A DNA stretch of 64,000 nt from Gonatopus flavifemur (GCA_018340375.1 JAFFJZ010000002.1:47760001-47824000); one strand, 5' to 3'. Counted from the first letter of the stretch, positions 43,631 to 56,043 are shown. The notes: generated by a model not told the origin, from the letters alone. Numbers and translations are program-made.

Positions 43631-43860
43631 ATCGATCAAGAAGCTTTTCACTATTCGTCCTTCCCTAATGGTCATTCGTGATATTTCTCTATCGAACCCA
43701 AAGATCGGTTGGTTCGCCGGGAAATACAATACCGAGTTCTCCAGATATTTCTTTTTCTTCTTCTTTGTTCTTTTATCTACTTTCATGTATCTGGAAGGTG
43801 CATCGATAAGAAGAAGAACCAAAGTTACGAGTACCGATAACTTTCTTTAGATTGGATATA

Positions 43861-43900
43861 CATGTATATATATATATATATATTTTTTTTTTTTTTATTG
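43861..43900. repeat. TA/T microsatellite
   Basis: A (TA)n run followed by a long T run at about 43864-43898. Confidence 0.85.
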
Positions 43901-44365
43901 AAATCGAATCGTCATTCGGGAGTCAAAACATGTACAATAGTTATCTCAAATATCGTGAGTGCATATGAAAACACACAATGACCCGGCGGGAACTGACAAC
44001 ACGTTACCGGTGACAACACGAGCCGATTGTACAAGGACGGAGACGCGCACAAGTGGTTTTTGTCCCCGTTTTGTCCCCAGGGTTGGTAGTTGTCTCTCTC
44101 TTCCTTTCGTATTTCGTCTTGTTTTATCTCACTATTGCTTACGGTCTCTGGTCCCACTATCACCTGGTATTCATGTAGGGTGCGCACCTACTACTACACC
44201 ACCTACCCTACCTTCCAACCCTGACTGGTAGAAGCTACTCTTCGCCGTCACAACCCACACCCACACCCTATCGCGTATACGTCGTCGCAAGTAGCAGAGC
44301 AGCAACCCACTCGGTCGCAAAAACCTCTACTGCTGCTCGTTTACTAACGTTCGCTGAACGGCACG
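43900..44365. promoter_or_regulatory. GC-richer island, possible UTR or regulatory DNA
   Basis: Elevated GC content with CG dinucleotides (GCGTATACGTCGTCGC, CACTCGGTCGC) and CCCACACCC words. It lies between the candidate exon at 43569 and plain AT-rich DNA. No TATA box or defined start site is seen. Confidence 0.25.
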
Positions 44366-45234
44366 TTGGGATTCTTCACTTATACCGTAATAACGAATAC
44401 ACAAAAGACTATAAGTCTACTTAACTATCTATCTATTTATCTATATATCGACCACCCTTTTGTGCGTCGCGCATGCCAAACAAAGACAAATATCAATGTT
44501 GACATTGTTATGCCAGCGAGGAGACTTGTTCGAGTAATTATTAATACATACATGACTTGTACTGGTATACTTGGTGCGTGTTTCCCAGGAATTCTAACGG
44601 TACCGGTTGAATAACCCGAAATTGTGATGGAAATATGGGCGACTGAAATACTTCGGAATAAGTTTTTAAAAAAGGGTTATTTTATTTTTATTGAGGTTCT
44701 GTATACGAATGACATGAAATTTTGTGTTCAATTTTTGTATGGAATATATAATTTTTAATTGTTCTTACATAAACATTAATCCTACTTTGAAAATTAGATT
44801 GGGTTTAATGATGCACTGAATTCCGTTGTCAATCCGGAGATTCCGTTTCTCACGGTGCACTTTTAAAATGCCTTTCTTGAATAACGATGACCAGAAAAAT
44901 GTGTGTTTGAAGTTTAAATTTGACGTATTTTTGTTTTCACAACTTGAAATATAATAACAGGTAACTCCGATTGCCAGTACTGTACCAGAACTGGGTCGGG
45001 TTTGAATTTCCACATAGGATATCATCATTCTGACTCCCCATTTTTCATCCAGCTCTGGCAAAACAACTGGTCCTTTTAAAAGGCCCGAGTTCCCCCACGA
45101 AGGGCCCTCTCAAGGGAAGAAAAGGGTCTGATATACCAAAAAAAAAGAATACTCCTGTGATTTCCAGAGTATCTTATCATTCATTAATATTTCCACAATT
45201 TTTGTACATGATTGAGCATTGATCAAAGAATATT
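44366..45234. other. non-coding; CTAT microsatellite, decayed element words
   Basis: A TATCTA/CTAT run at about 44418-44445. A patch at 44970-45005 (CCAGTACTGTACCAGAACTGGG) resembles the CAGTACTG elements, but no ends are found. Confidence 0.4.
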
Positions 45235-45835
45235 TTGATAAATTTCCATTAAAAATATTGGGAATCAAACCAGTGGTAGTGGTGAAAACCAAGCCACTTA
45301 AAGAAATCCGGTAGTCAGGATAACTCATGATTACTTCATTTGAAATTAAAAAACCAAAAAGATTTTGTCAGTACATACATTTATCTTGCATTCGAACAAA
45401 GGATTATTTTTTTTTGCAATTACATCTTATTTTTTGATTGAACAAAAGAAGCGATTTTTGGCAAAAATCACACTGTAAAAAGAAAGTTTTGAATTCAGAT
45501 TGTATCATGACTGAATTTCAGACGCAGCCAAAAGAAGCCTATTTTGAGTGCAAAGGAAGCACAAAGAACAAAGACGCAGCAAATTTAAACCACACTTTTC
45601 ACAGTATGCAGAGTTTTTTTTGTTGTACCTTCACAAAAAGATCGAAAATGAATATTTTGTTAATTCCTTTGTTCAAATCTGAGATCAACTTACTAAGTGT
45701 AATCACAAAATCTTCTTGGTTTTTCAATACCAGATGGAGCAACCATGAGTTATCCTGGCGCATGGAAATTTATTTTTGAGGTGACTTGGTTCTCACCGCT
45801 ACCACTGGCTCAATTTTCAATATTTTGTGATGAAA
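45235..45835. repeat. foldback with arms of about 130 bp
   Basis: The left arm (about 45250-45372) and the reverse complement of the right arm (about 45705-45835) share CCAGTGGTAG(T/C)GGTGA, GATAACTCATG(A/G)TT and AAAAACCAA(A/G)AAGATTTTGT. The spacer is about 330 bp. The frame 45438-45779 lies across it and has no recognisable domain. Confidence 0.65.
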
Positions 45836-46060
45836 ACTTTTCCTGATGAATGTTTCTAATAAGTGACCGAATTCCGTGTTCACGATGGCTACAGACGTAT
45901 GCACAACCATGAGACCAAAACTGGCCCGATCTTCTCCCCATGACTAGCTCTACACTAAGATAGATATAGTTGATCTGAATAAAAATAAACTTGACTGAAT
46001 GATCATACGCGACAATCAACTGATCTTGAAGAACTCTTTACAAGATTTCAAGATATCCTT

Positions 46061-46470
46061 CCCATGCAGGTATTGACAAGAAAACCTAAACTTGTTCTAG
46101 TCTTAGGACATTTAATCCATCGTTTTAACCTGATTCATGTAGAGTATTCTGAGGGAGAAGGTCACGCTGGAATATGGATCAAATTATTGTTTCCATCGAT
46201 ATCTGTGATGAAAGAAGCATTGGTTGATACTTTACGAATCATTTTGACCATACTTGAAAAGACCATTGGCCCAAGCTCGTCCTGATCTTATCATTTCCAA
46301 GCCTAAGCCAAGTTTGGTGAATTGTTCGAGACAAATTTCGGCAGGTCTCATGTCAGGCTTGGTCTATGGTTGGGCCATTGTTCCATACACACATGGATGG
46401 CTCTGCACTAGCAAGTTTAGATTCGCCAGTATTGGTATCTCTGGCAACAGTGTTTCCATTTCTGCATGAG
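46061..46470. mobile_element. CCCATGCAG-ended element, 410 bp
   Basis: CCCATGCAGGTATTGAC at the left; CTCATGCAGAAATGGAAAC reverse-complemented at the right. The first nine bases match the 15271 element. Interior words are TTGGCCCAAGC, AAGCCTAAGCCAAG and GGCTTGGTC. Confidence 0.55.
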
Positions 46471-46759
46471 ATTATTCATCGCCATCACTGAAGCGCCTTT
46501 TGAGCGCCTTTCACAATGAAAAGTCGGACTGAATGTGACTACATCTTACTAGAGAACTTGCCTGAAACTCAGTCTTTTCCATTGTGTCGGCATTTGATCC
46601 CTCGCCAATTGTTAGACCCTACTCTGTTAATGAAAATATAAATATCACATCGAAACGTTGCTTCTTAATACGGCGTTGATACAAAAATAATAATGTCAAT
46701 GACTGCTGAAAATCATCCAACCGTACACAAAGGAATTGTGGTATTTTTATTGGTACAAA
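46471..46759. other. non-coding
   Basis: GAGCGCCTTTTGAGCGCCTTT-like short direct repeat at about 46489-46509; otherwise nothing seen. Confidence 0.4.
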
Positions 46760-46888
46760 CCCTGGCAGAAATCACTCTGGTAATTTTCTAGGCCTTGCGA
46801 GGCCTCACCAGGCCCTTGTGAGGGACTTACAAGGCCTCGTAAGGCCTTGTAATTGCCTAGAGAACGACTAGAGTGATTTCTACCAGGG
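46760..46888. mobile_element. CCCNNNYAGAAA MITE, 129 bp, GGCCT words
   Basis: CCCTGGCAGAAATCACTC at the left; CCCTGGTAGAAATCACTC reverse-complemented at the right. AA lies at 46758-46759 and 46889-46890. GGCCTTGCGAGGCC and GGCCTCGTAAGGCC lie in the core. It is a sister of 33337-33465. Confidence 0.9.
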
Positions 46889-47158
46889 AACATACAGAGG
46901 AAGGCGAAGTGTCAAATGCTATATTCATTCCAATGCAATCAACTACGTTCGTTGGAGATATTTCTGGATACAATTTTAGTAATTATAATCCACCAACGAT
47001 TATTTCAGACCCGCACAGCACAACCACCAAGTAGCGTAGCGACAAATTCTTCCTTCTTCTTCTATCGACGTGTAACAAAGAATAGACATGGGGCGGCCAC
47101 CCCAGTACTAGTGATAATGATTCCTTGATAACATTCGAAAATCTTTCATCAAAAACAT

Positions 47159-47259
47159 CCCAGATAACACAACAGACTCCAAAAGCATTCGAAAAGATTT
47201 TTCAAGGGTTCCCGAGAAATGTTTTCGAACTCTTTTCGAACGAGTGTGCTATATGATGG
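47159..47259. mobile_element. CCCAGATAACACA MITE with TTCGAA words
   Basis: CCCAGATAACACAACAG at the left; CCATCATATAGCACACTCG reverse-complemented at the right. ATTCGAAAAG, TTTTCGAAC and CTTTTCGAACG words lie inside. The ends resemble those of 41471. Confidence 0.5.
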
Positions 47260-47983
47260 AACTCTCATCATTCAAGAAGAATTCAATTCGGTCCCATACA
47301 CTGATTTTTCTTGACGAACAAATCAAAATCAAAACATTCATAACTCCGATAGTTCATTTGATTACAAATCATTGAATTTACACAATAATTTCATCGAGGT
47401 GAATGACTGTTACAATAAGGGAAAGAAAAACTGTCTCCGATAATCCATGAATATTCTCGTGAGAATTAGTAATTTTCGTGATCATATTCCGGAATAACTC
47501 CTTCCTTATTACCGCAATTATGTCGGGCAATTCAGATGTCATGATTATTGATTATTGACATACATATTTATACTTCCACGAGAAACCTTCTTCTTCTTAT
47601 TCATCTTCCTAATAACTTCCGTGATTCTATATCATTGGATTGATACGAATTTGTTTATTATTACTGAACGGACGACAAACAAGGATGAACTCGAATACGA
47701 CAACAATAAAGAACATGGTCCTGTGATAAGCTTAATAAATATCAATCAACTATCACTTCGTTCCGTAGACGTTTATCGAAAAGACTAGAATATTTCATTG
47801 TCAGGTTAATTCTACGTAATCATAAGAGTTTCATAAATTTATAATATCCAATCATTATGGAGCAATTATTGATGAAATATATAGAATTATATCTTATGAA
47901 TTAAACGATATGTTTTAATGAATAACATTGAGCAAAATATAAATTTCAATCCTCCCCCACCCTCTGATAAAAATCCGAACACT
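47260..47983. other. non-coding, nothing recognised
   Basis: No supported gene or element. Confidence 0.45.
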
Positions 47984-48134
47984 CCCTGGTGAAAATGAAG
48001 CGTTGAAGCGCAACGAAAGCGTCAGATCAAAGTCATCTAAGCGTAACAGAGAGGCGTAATTCAGGAGGAAATTGGAACATTTGTACGCCTCATTTGTTTC
48101 ACCCGCTTCCTTTACTTTTGCTTTTTCACCAGGG
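47984..48134. mobile_element. CCCTGGTGAAAA MITE with GCGT words, 151 bp
   Basis: CCCTGGTGAAAATGAAGCG at the left; CCCTGGTGAAAAAGCAAAAG reverse-complemented at the right. GCGTTGAAGCGCAACG, AAGCGTAAC and GAGGCGTAA words lie inside. The minus frame crossing it is not a gene. Confidence 0.7.
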
Positions 48135-48338
48135 TTCACATCATAATGCATTGAATGTGTGAAAAACCTTATGGAATATCAGGTTAGTCACACAATAAAA
48201 CTCGCAATATAGTAATATTGCTGAATTGATTGTTTATTGATAACAAGACAATTTTATGTTCCTATGGAAACAAAAATGATTGTATATCCAACAATAAAAT
48301 TCTCACAATTCTTTTGTAGCTAGTTTTACGAAATACAT

Positions 48339-48558
48339 TCCTGGTAGAGAAGTTTTTTAGATGATTTCAGAGGAATTCATAGTTTTTCAGAAAAATTTTC
48401 AATAGAAAACTATGTCCAATAAGGAAGAGTTTTTCAGAATTCCCCAGAGCTTTTCAAAATTTTCCATAGATTTTTAGAGTTCTTCAGTTTCTTCCAAGTC
48501 TCTTTAAATTCTTTTCAGAGTTTTCCAGAAATTTTCCGAGAACTTGTTGTCGCCAGGG
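48339..48558. mobile_element. CCCTGG-ended MITE with TTTTCAGA words
   Basis: TCCTGGTAGAGAAGTTTT at the left; CCCTGGCGACAACAAGTTC reverse-complemented at the right. AT lies at 48337-48338 and 48559-48560. Repeated TTTTCAGAATT, TTTCCAGAAA and AGAGTTTTTCAG words lie inside. Confidence 0.65.
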
Positions 48559-48560
48559 AT

Positions 48561-49397
48561 TTTTCTTTGTGCAGATGATGATTTTTCACCTGATTTCTCG
48601 AGCATTCTTCATTATCAAATAATCAAACAAGAAAATAGGGAATGTCAATTGTCGAGCACATGGGTGAGCATTGTGAGACTCACTGTCACGTGTAAGAATA
48701 ATTCATCAAAACTTCAATCATGAGAGCATATTCCGTCGTGCCTTACTCTGCAAGCGATACATCACAGAAGGAATAATAAAATCTCACTTCCCTCCGCTTT
48801 TCTGAACAATGATTCCTTCAGAATTTGAAATTCGAACAGCGTTTTGTTCTGCCATATTTCCTCAAAACTACTGTATTTTGAATAATTCATAGCTGCTAGG
48901 TTTCATGTTAGTTTTCAAAAACATGTACATGTAATATTTTGAATATGTGTTCTAAGATTCCTTCGTTTGACTTGGAGGTTATCATTAACAGTTTTTCTCT
49001 ACACGTTTCTAATGCGACAAAATTTTATTGGAATAACAAAAAAATGTCTCTGACTTTGTAGGCCATTTTCTCATCATCATTGATCAAGAGACGTGGTATA
49101 TTTGGTTCAAACCAGAACTTTTGTACCGATTCATTCGCAAGTTTTGTAGAACGATATATTTTCTCCGGTCAGCTTGAGAATTCAATACCCCAGTTCCAAT
49201 TAACAATGAATAATCACATACTACTGAAGAAGAAGAGGAAGATTTTATCCTAAGATAAAATTAGTCACTCGACACTACAAAAAGTCTACCCCAAGATTCG
49301 ATGTCAGGATAACTGCAAACGGTTTTAGAGAGACATCATGTGGTGTGGATTTTTCCAACATTGCCAATTTTTCGAGATCGAAATTCAGGACCTACTT
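48561..49397. other. non-coding, nothing recognised
   Basis: No supported gene or element. Confidence 0.45.
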
Positions 49398-49620
49398 TTA
49401 GTTTTTAGGAAATGTTGTTTCAACTGAACTATCGGATGTAAGAATCGCAAAAAAACTGCAAAAATGAAACACTTCTGAAATCCATTCAACGGTTAGTTCT
49501 CGTTGAAAAGCAGTTATGACTCTGAGTAGAAACAGTTGTTTTTGCCAAAGTTTGTTAAATACAACCTTACCATAGTATTGAACCATTTGTCAACTCTGAC
49601 AATTTCCAGATGGGACACTT
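49398..49620 (-). repeat. dispersed repeat, copy without the MITE insertion
   Basis: Contiguous version of the repeat split at 1120-1530. The minus frame (49586-49398) contains QKQLFLLRVITAF, which faintly resembles a conserved stretch near the C-terminus of some non-LTR reverse transcriptases. The surrounding residues do not match, so the element type is unassigned. Confidence 0.4.
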
Positions 49621-51434
49621 GCTTTAGATTCGAAGTAATGATACAGAGAGACCACTGATTCCTTGCGATAACTTATATGTTTCGTTTTTCAATCTACTGC
49701 AGCAAACGGTAAACGAAGGGAAGGAAGTTGTCGCTTTCCCATGCGTATCAATCGTTCTTTATAATCTCTGAAAAATGCTTCTTTGTGGTATCTTTCAAAT
49801 TTCATTCATCCATAACGCTAAGTAACTAATTTCATTGGATTCTTAGGCGTAGGAAATCGACTACTTCCCTCTCCTCTCTGGAGAGACTTTCATACAAGCC
49901 ATTCAACAACATACTAAAATTTCAGTATTCTAAATCCACCATATTATATTCCAAATTCGAAGCGGATAATTTCAAACAAACCTGAAATGTGCATATTAAT
50001 GTACGGCGAAACATTTTCACAATATTGCTATACATATATAGGTTGTGAGATTAGACCATGCTTCTCTGCACAATGTATAATATGGAATTATAAACATGAG
50101 AATTCAAACGATGAAGATTACACAGCTTCTCTCGTACTGTGCGACTGTTACTTATTTTGAATATCCGTACTGTAGAACTTGGTAGTGAAATATTCCGTAT
50201 ATAATGGCACCAACCCTCTCTTTCTCGCCTCTCACAAACACGTAGTACCATTAGTACAGTTTATGCAACATCCTGCAGTGAATATCTGATCCAAGGGGGA
50301 AGCACGTTGATGGAATGTTATTGGCCTATTCATATTCGATGAAAGTAGATGTCTCGTGTATTCAAGTACACGACGATAAAAGTAGAATTATTCTTGTTAT
50401 TGACTAACAAACTGAATGTCATCAATAAAACTCGGATAGAGTGAATTAGTGAAGCATACAATAAATCTGAATGAACAGGAGAATCTTCTGAAATGATCAA
50501 CATTCCTAATCTGAATGACATGAAAATTTTGATGTTTTCAATTAATCATTCCCAACAAAAGTACCGAAGAAGAAAATCGATGGTTCTAGATCGTGCAATT
50601 GAATTCTGTTACAGGATTGAGTTGAGAGAATTATTTGAGCGTTCAAAGCATTGAAAAAAATGGGAAGACATTCTAAGATTAAGAATGTTCTCTAATCAAT
50701 GATATGGGGCTGGTGTGTATTCTCTAGTCTCATATTCTAAAGTTTTCATGACTTTGAGAGGATGACTTTTTCTGTGAAATGAGAAAAACATGAAGAGAAA
50801 CTGCCTGTTTCCACTCTCATGAGTAACAAAAGCGTCCCATTACTTCTGATTATTTATTCTGGTACAATTAAAACACTGTTTTGCAAACTATTGATCATGG
50901 TTTCTCAGTATTTAATTGAATTTATTTCACCATGAAGTTGGTTGAGAAATGAAAAAGGTAGAATTTCAAGCGAGACTCACAGCAGACAAATACACAGACA
51001 ATAGCACAATGCATTACAAATCCAGAAAAGATCATGGAAGTGAAGGAATATCTGTGCTCAGTGAAACGGAATTAATCGTGGCGAGGCTTATAGGAGACAA
51101 GCTTATGGAGAAATTGGATTTTACTGTATATCCGTTACGCACCTTCGTTACATTTCTAAGGCTGCCGTCTGATACACAATCATTCGGCACGGAACGCGTA
51201 CAATTAAATGGCATCTTTTCTACTTTCTTAGCCTTCTATATCAAATGCAAGCTGAAAATGTCGGAAGGAAGGAGGAAATACCGAGAGCGAAATCATTGAG
51301 ATCTGGTGAGGATTTCCTCATAATTCCAAATGTATATAGAGAGAATAGGAGAAACGATTTCTTGAAAGACATGCTCTCCAGGCCCATTTACAAGTTTTGT
51401 AACGCCGTTGTAGTAAAAAATCCATGAGCACCTA
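49621..51434. other. non-coding; one unassigned 116-codon frame
   Basis: The plus frame 50949-51299 has mixed, non-repetitive composition (containing LSETELIVARLIGDKLMEKL) and is the most coding-like frame in this stretch. I recognise no domain and see no splice or start evidence. Confidence 0.35.
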
Positions 51435-51917
51435 CCCTGGTAGAAATTTGTCTGGGCGTCTCACTTACCATCGATTTAATAAATGGGACCTATGTGGAGG
51501 CAACTAGATAACAGATCTCAGCCAATTTGACTTTGGTGTTCAAACATTCAGTTTGGTTATATAGATTGTTCATGCTCCAGTCGATTGTACGGTAACACTG
51601 ATAGTCCATGAACACGACCAGGAGAATAAAAGGAGGCCCAAACGTTTCAATTGATCACTCAGCATTATTTTATGGTAATAAATTCAAAAGCAACGTACTT
51701 GACTTGGGATTACATTCTAAATAATTTTACTGAAAAAATCTGATTTCATATTTCTAATTAGCAATTTGAACTGCATTATAGCAATTTCCATTTCTATCTA
51801 GGACATCCGGGTGGGCACAGGCTAGGAAGTGCGTTACAAAACTAGCTGGAAACCACCTCAACATCTGGGAAAACTAGCTGAGGCCCATCTAATTCTCAAT
51901 CACAATTTCTACTAGGG
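51435..51917. mobile_element. CCCNNNYAGAAA element, 483 bp, TA duplication
   Basis: CCCTGGTAGAAATTTGTC at the left; CCCTAGTAGAAATTGTG reverse-complemented at the right. TA lies at 51433-51434 and 51918-51919. The interior is decayed, with CTAGCTGG(A/G)AA and AACTAGCTGAGGCCC words near the right end. Non-coding. Confidence 0.75.
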
Positions 51918-51919
51918 TA

Positions 51920-52203
51920 GATTATTCCACTAGAAGAGACCTATGTTCGTGAAATATTTTATACACGGCAGGTAACAAATATGAATTCCTCTCTCTAAAT
52001 TTTTTGAAGGCAGAATCCATCTTTGACAAGTAAGAATTCTAATCCATAAAAGAGAATCCAAAAGTTGAATGGTCACTTTTTTACCACAGTATTTTCACTC
52101 TTTGGAAGTGGATTTTTACTGCAAGCAATTTCCAAAGCAACTCATGGTAACATGTTTGGAAGCTCATCAAAACCTAGAACATCTCAGTTCCGACTTTCTT
52201 CAC
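51920..52203. other. non-coding
   Basis: Nothing recognised. Confidence 0.4.
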
Positions 52204-52760
52204 CACATGGAAAAAAGGAATAGTTGTAGAAACTATTTACCTTGTCGATTTTCGACCATCTGCAAGATTAGTTACAGTGACTACCCAACTAGAAGTTCAA
52301 TCGGGTTAACTCGGCGTTTGATTAGAACCCAACCAAAACCAACCAAATGTGATTGGATTTCTGGTCGGGTATGTAGTTAGCGTACTGCAATATGACAGAT
52401 ACACTAACTAACGTCAGGAAATTCAGGACATGTTTCTGTATAATTGATTACAACCACTCTTTTTTCAATTCTTCAAATGAATTTGACTTAATTGTGAGGG
52501 ATTCCAACTAAATTTCGGAACGTATTCTGCAAATTTAGTGAATTTCCCTCAAATTCAATGAAATTTTTCTGAAAATTCACATTCACTGCGGTTTTAAAAA
52601 GAATTCTTTTACAGTGGTGCACTCGTAACTAATATGGTATTCACGTTAGTCATGACAATTATTCTAGTAACCGAATCAACTAACGTGGTATTTGTTGTGA
52701 ATACAAAATAGTTGCCAGAACTACTCTCGCAGATGGTCGAAACTGCTTCTTATATTTTCG
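52204..52760. mobile_element. decayed copy of the 12656-type foldback
   Basis: The left end CACATGGAAAAAAGGAATAG, then TTGT(A)GAAACTA and GTCGATTTTCGACCATCTG, matches both arms of 12656-14811. The right part has ATAGTTGCCAGAACTAC and CAGATGGTCGAAA, rearranged. CTAACGT/ACGTTAG words recur in between. Confidence 0.5.
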
Positions 52761-54145
52761 TCATTTCGTAATTAAATCATTGTATCCGTTAACTGTTTAC
52801 TCTATTAGTAGAACCATTTGCATTTAGAACGGTTCCTCAATGAAACAAATCAGCAATTTGTGAATAGCTGGAGGGTGATGATGTTACGGCACAGTTACAT
52901 AGTACACATTATTAATAATTCCACGATCATCGAAATATTTTTATAAATCAACAGAAAAACAGGAAGAAATAATTTCCACTGCTGAGAATCAATTGATTTC
53001 AATCCTTTCCATTGTTCACATCGTAATAAAATAAATTTGATCCATTCTGTGAACTGAGGGTGAAGAATACAATCCACAGCAGCATATACTCGTTCACGGC
53101 GACAAAATGAGGTAATCCGAATCAAATAAAATTTCCTGCGCCGCGAATGGATCGAAGATTCCAAAGTGCTTTGAGAATTTTTTCTGATGGAACTTTGAAA
53201 GGAATGGCGGAAATACACTTCCCCTACGATTCACATCAAATTTCATACATCGAAGGAGGTTTCGTTCATGCAAACTGATTGGCATCTGAAAAGATCGTAC
53301 ACTGCGAACGTACGTTTCGAATTGTGAAATCGAGGATTAATGATTTTTCGTGATGCACTTGAATTTCTGAATATGGAATATTTGTACGTTCGGATTGAGG
53401 GTATTTCAATGAAATCAAGCTGGTTTATTTTTTTCTTCCTGTAAAATTGCTCAATATTAGTGACATAAAATGAGCTAACTTTGCGTCGTTAATTGTTGAA
53501 CCGTAGAATATGTACTTCGGTTCACATACTTGAACTGAAGTTTATGAATTTAAATTATTTATTCAAATATTTCTCAATCGATATTCTTCAATGATATTCA
53601 TTTCAAATGATTCAGGAAAATCGAAAAAAAAATAGCTTAATTTGCAGTTTAGAATATAAAACGGTATCTGATTCAAAAAATCAATAGAATTATGTATATA
53701 TATGAAGAAGTAGTGATGATGTATGCCCTTAGCACTTTCAACCCCAACGACGTGCCATTATCTCCACCGCAACTTTGCTCTATAAGCCCAGCGGTAACAA
53801 TAGCCCGCCATGAGAGGTTTAGCAAACTCCTGGTCATATTTAATTCATAAAAACTAAAAAATTTCTCATACTCTTTGAAGTAAAAAGAGTTATTGAATTT
53901 CAAAACCATCGGAGAGCATGGAAAATTCAAGTATCTTCACTAACAATTACCACAAATAGATTGATTATTTTGATAAGAGGAACCAAAGAAAATGTTCAAT
54001 ATATCACACTGTTGAAATTGTTGCAATATTTACTCATGACTTATGAAATCCTGGATCAGTGATTCACCCGACATGAGTGTCTTGTCATTTCTCAAAGTGA
54101 ATAATCAATTCAAAAACAAAGAGAACTCGGAGCTTCAAAAAATCT
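52761..54145. other. non-coding, nothing recognised
   Basis: Short frames only; no supported gene or element. Confidence 0.45.
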
Positions 54146-54469
54146 TCCGTGTGGAAATTTCTCCCGGGCTCAAACCTGGGCCAAGTTTATAATCCCTACT
54201 TGAAAAGTGGCCCCAACTTGGAATGTTACGGTTTTCAATCTAGGTCCCGTAATGGTATCAAATATCTAGGCAAAACCATGGTAGCCAACTCGGAGCTTAC
54301 GTGAGCTGTAGGTGGGCATACTTGGATTGAAATATTCCAGGAATATGCTGGCGACCTCAACTGGGACCCACATGGGCCGTGGGTAGGCAACCTTGTATTG
54401 GATGCCTAAGAGACACCCCTACGGGACCAGGGCCTACCTCAGGATGCCCAGGATTGATCTCCACACGGG
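54146..54469. mobile_element. CC(C)GTGTGGA-ended element with GGGCC words
   Basis: TCCGTGTGGAAATTTCTCC at the left; CCCGTGTGGAGATCAATCC reverse-complemented at the right. The interior has CTGGGCC, GTGGCCCC, GGAATGTTACGG (compare GGAATGATAAC), and repeated GTGGGCATACTTGG/GTGGGTAGGCAACCTTG. Non-coding. Confidence 0.55.
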
Positions 54470-56043
54470 TTTGAGCTGGGCTGAAGTCGGTCATTCATTT
54501 TTAATGCATCAATTGAGATTTCCTGTATCCAACTGCACCACTTTACCCCAGTTCACGGAAAGTTTGATGAATAACATAAACTCAACTTTCATTAACCATA
54601 GATGCATTCAGAATTAATCTAAAATCAATCGAAACCACATGAAGAACAAATATATATATAAATTCGATAAATCATCTCAGTCAAGACCTTATAAATAAAA
54701 TACTCAGTCAGTTCCCTCAAACCCCTTATAAAAGGTAAACTTTGAAATCATAACAGAAATGCAGCTTTGACACTCGCTGCTCTCCAACTCTATCTGTACA
54801 ACGAAATTTCATTACGGAAGACATCGGAACCTCAAGTGCAACGCATGACAGATTTGCTCATAGAATTTCGTGTTTCGATGACCGACACAAGCTCATAAGG
54901 GTTGTGCATTGTACATCATCAGGAGATGGAACGTTGTTGCGGTTTCTAGGAATGTATGCCAACACATACATATCGGATCTCGAATATGAGCGTACGTTGT
55001 GTTCCATGACAAACTCCAAACTCGAGTGACTTTGCAATACCGATACCGTACGACATCGCCAGATGAGTAACGAAATAACCTCAGTCCTATAACCTAGGAA
55101 AATCCGCAAAAAGAGGAAGGAAACATCTATTCTCATTTTAAAATTACAAACACACAAACACACACATCTATATATGGATATATATGTACCCACACAACAC
55201 GGACTTGAATTTTTCTTCGACCCAAAAGGTTGAATTTAATGATCGATTCTGCCGTACAGACGATATATTTTTATCGTTGATTGCATGCGAGGGTTCTTTT
55301 TCACTTGACGATACGCTTCAGTTGAAAAGATACGCCGGTTAAATTCATCTCTCGTCCCTCGTCACAATTCAAGGTAAATTCACGTACATTTGCAGGGTAC
55401 AAACACCTTCGTAATGTTGATGGATACAAATTATGCACACGATATTACCATCATCAGCGAATGTTTCCCTCTTTTTAGAATAAGGTACACATTGAAATCA
55501 TACATCTTGTTATACGCTCGTGTATGCAACCTTCGACGACATACGTTTCACATTAGGTAAAAATGTCCCGTGTTTTTTCAATGTATTTGAATTTCGTTTA
55601 CATACTTTTCCACGTCTCGTTTCGAGGAAATTGAATTTTCATCAAGTTTTAATGTTAATACCTCGTTTGTTTCCAATATGGCAAAAAATATCCGTTTCGA
55701 CGATTCAACTGTTTTTCTTGTTCTTTTCATTCTCATGGAATGGGTAACATTTTGTAAAAAAATATTTGGAAATGAGATTATAATTTGATTGATATAGAAC
55801 GAACTAGGGTAGAAAAGTACTTTAAAGATAAAAACAATAAGGGATTATGAGGTATGCGTTCCCAATTAGGAAATTTATCTTCTCGAACTATTGACTTTAA
55901 TTTTACTAGACTTCTCGCAGAGAATATTGTGGCACTGAGCTATCATCAGAACCTTGTCAAGGACAGTGCATGAATCAGGAAATGAATGATTGCTTATTAA
56001 TTTTGTAGAATTGATAAACAAAATTAAACATCTTGTTCAAACA
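54470..56043. other. non-coding; CA run
   Basis: A CACACA run at about 55151-55166. No supported gene or element. Confidence 0.45.

Noticed and set aside
43490..43822. 110-codon minus-strand frame over the candidate exon
   Set aside because: Starts in a Lys run from a T-rich tract and lacks splice signals; the plus-strand acceptor and short exon fit better, though neither is proved.
50949..51299. 116-codon plus-strand frame with mixed composition
   Set aside because: Looks mildly coding-like but has no domain, homologue known to me, or splice context; left as unassigned non-coding.
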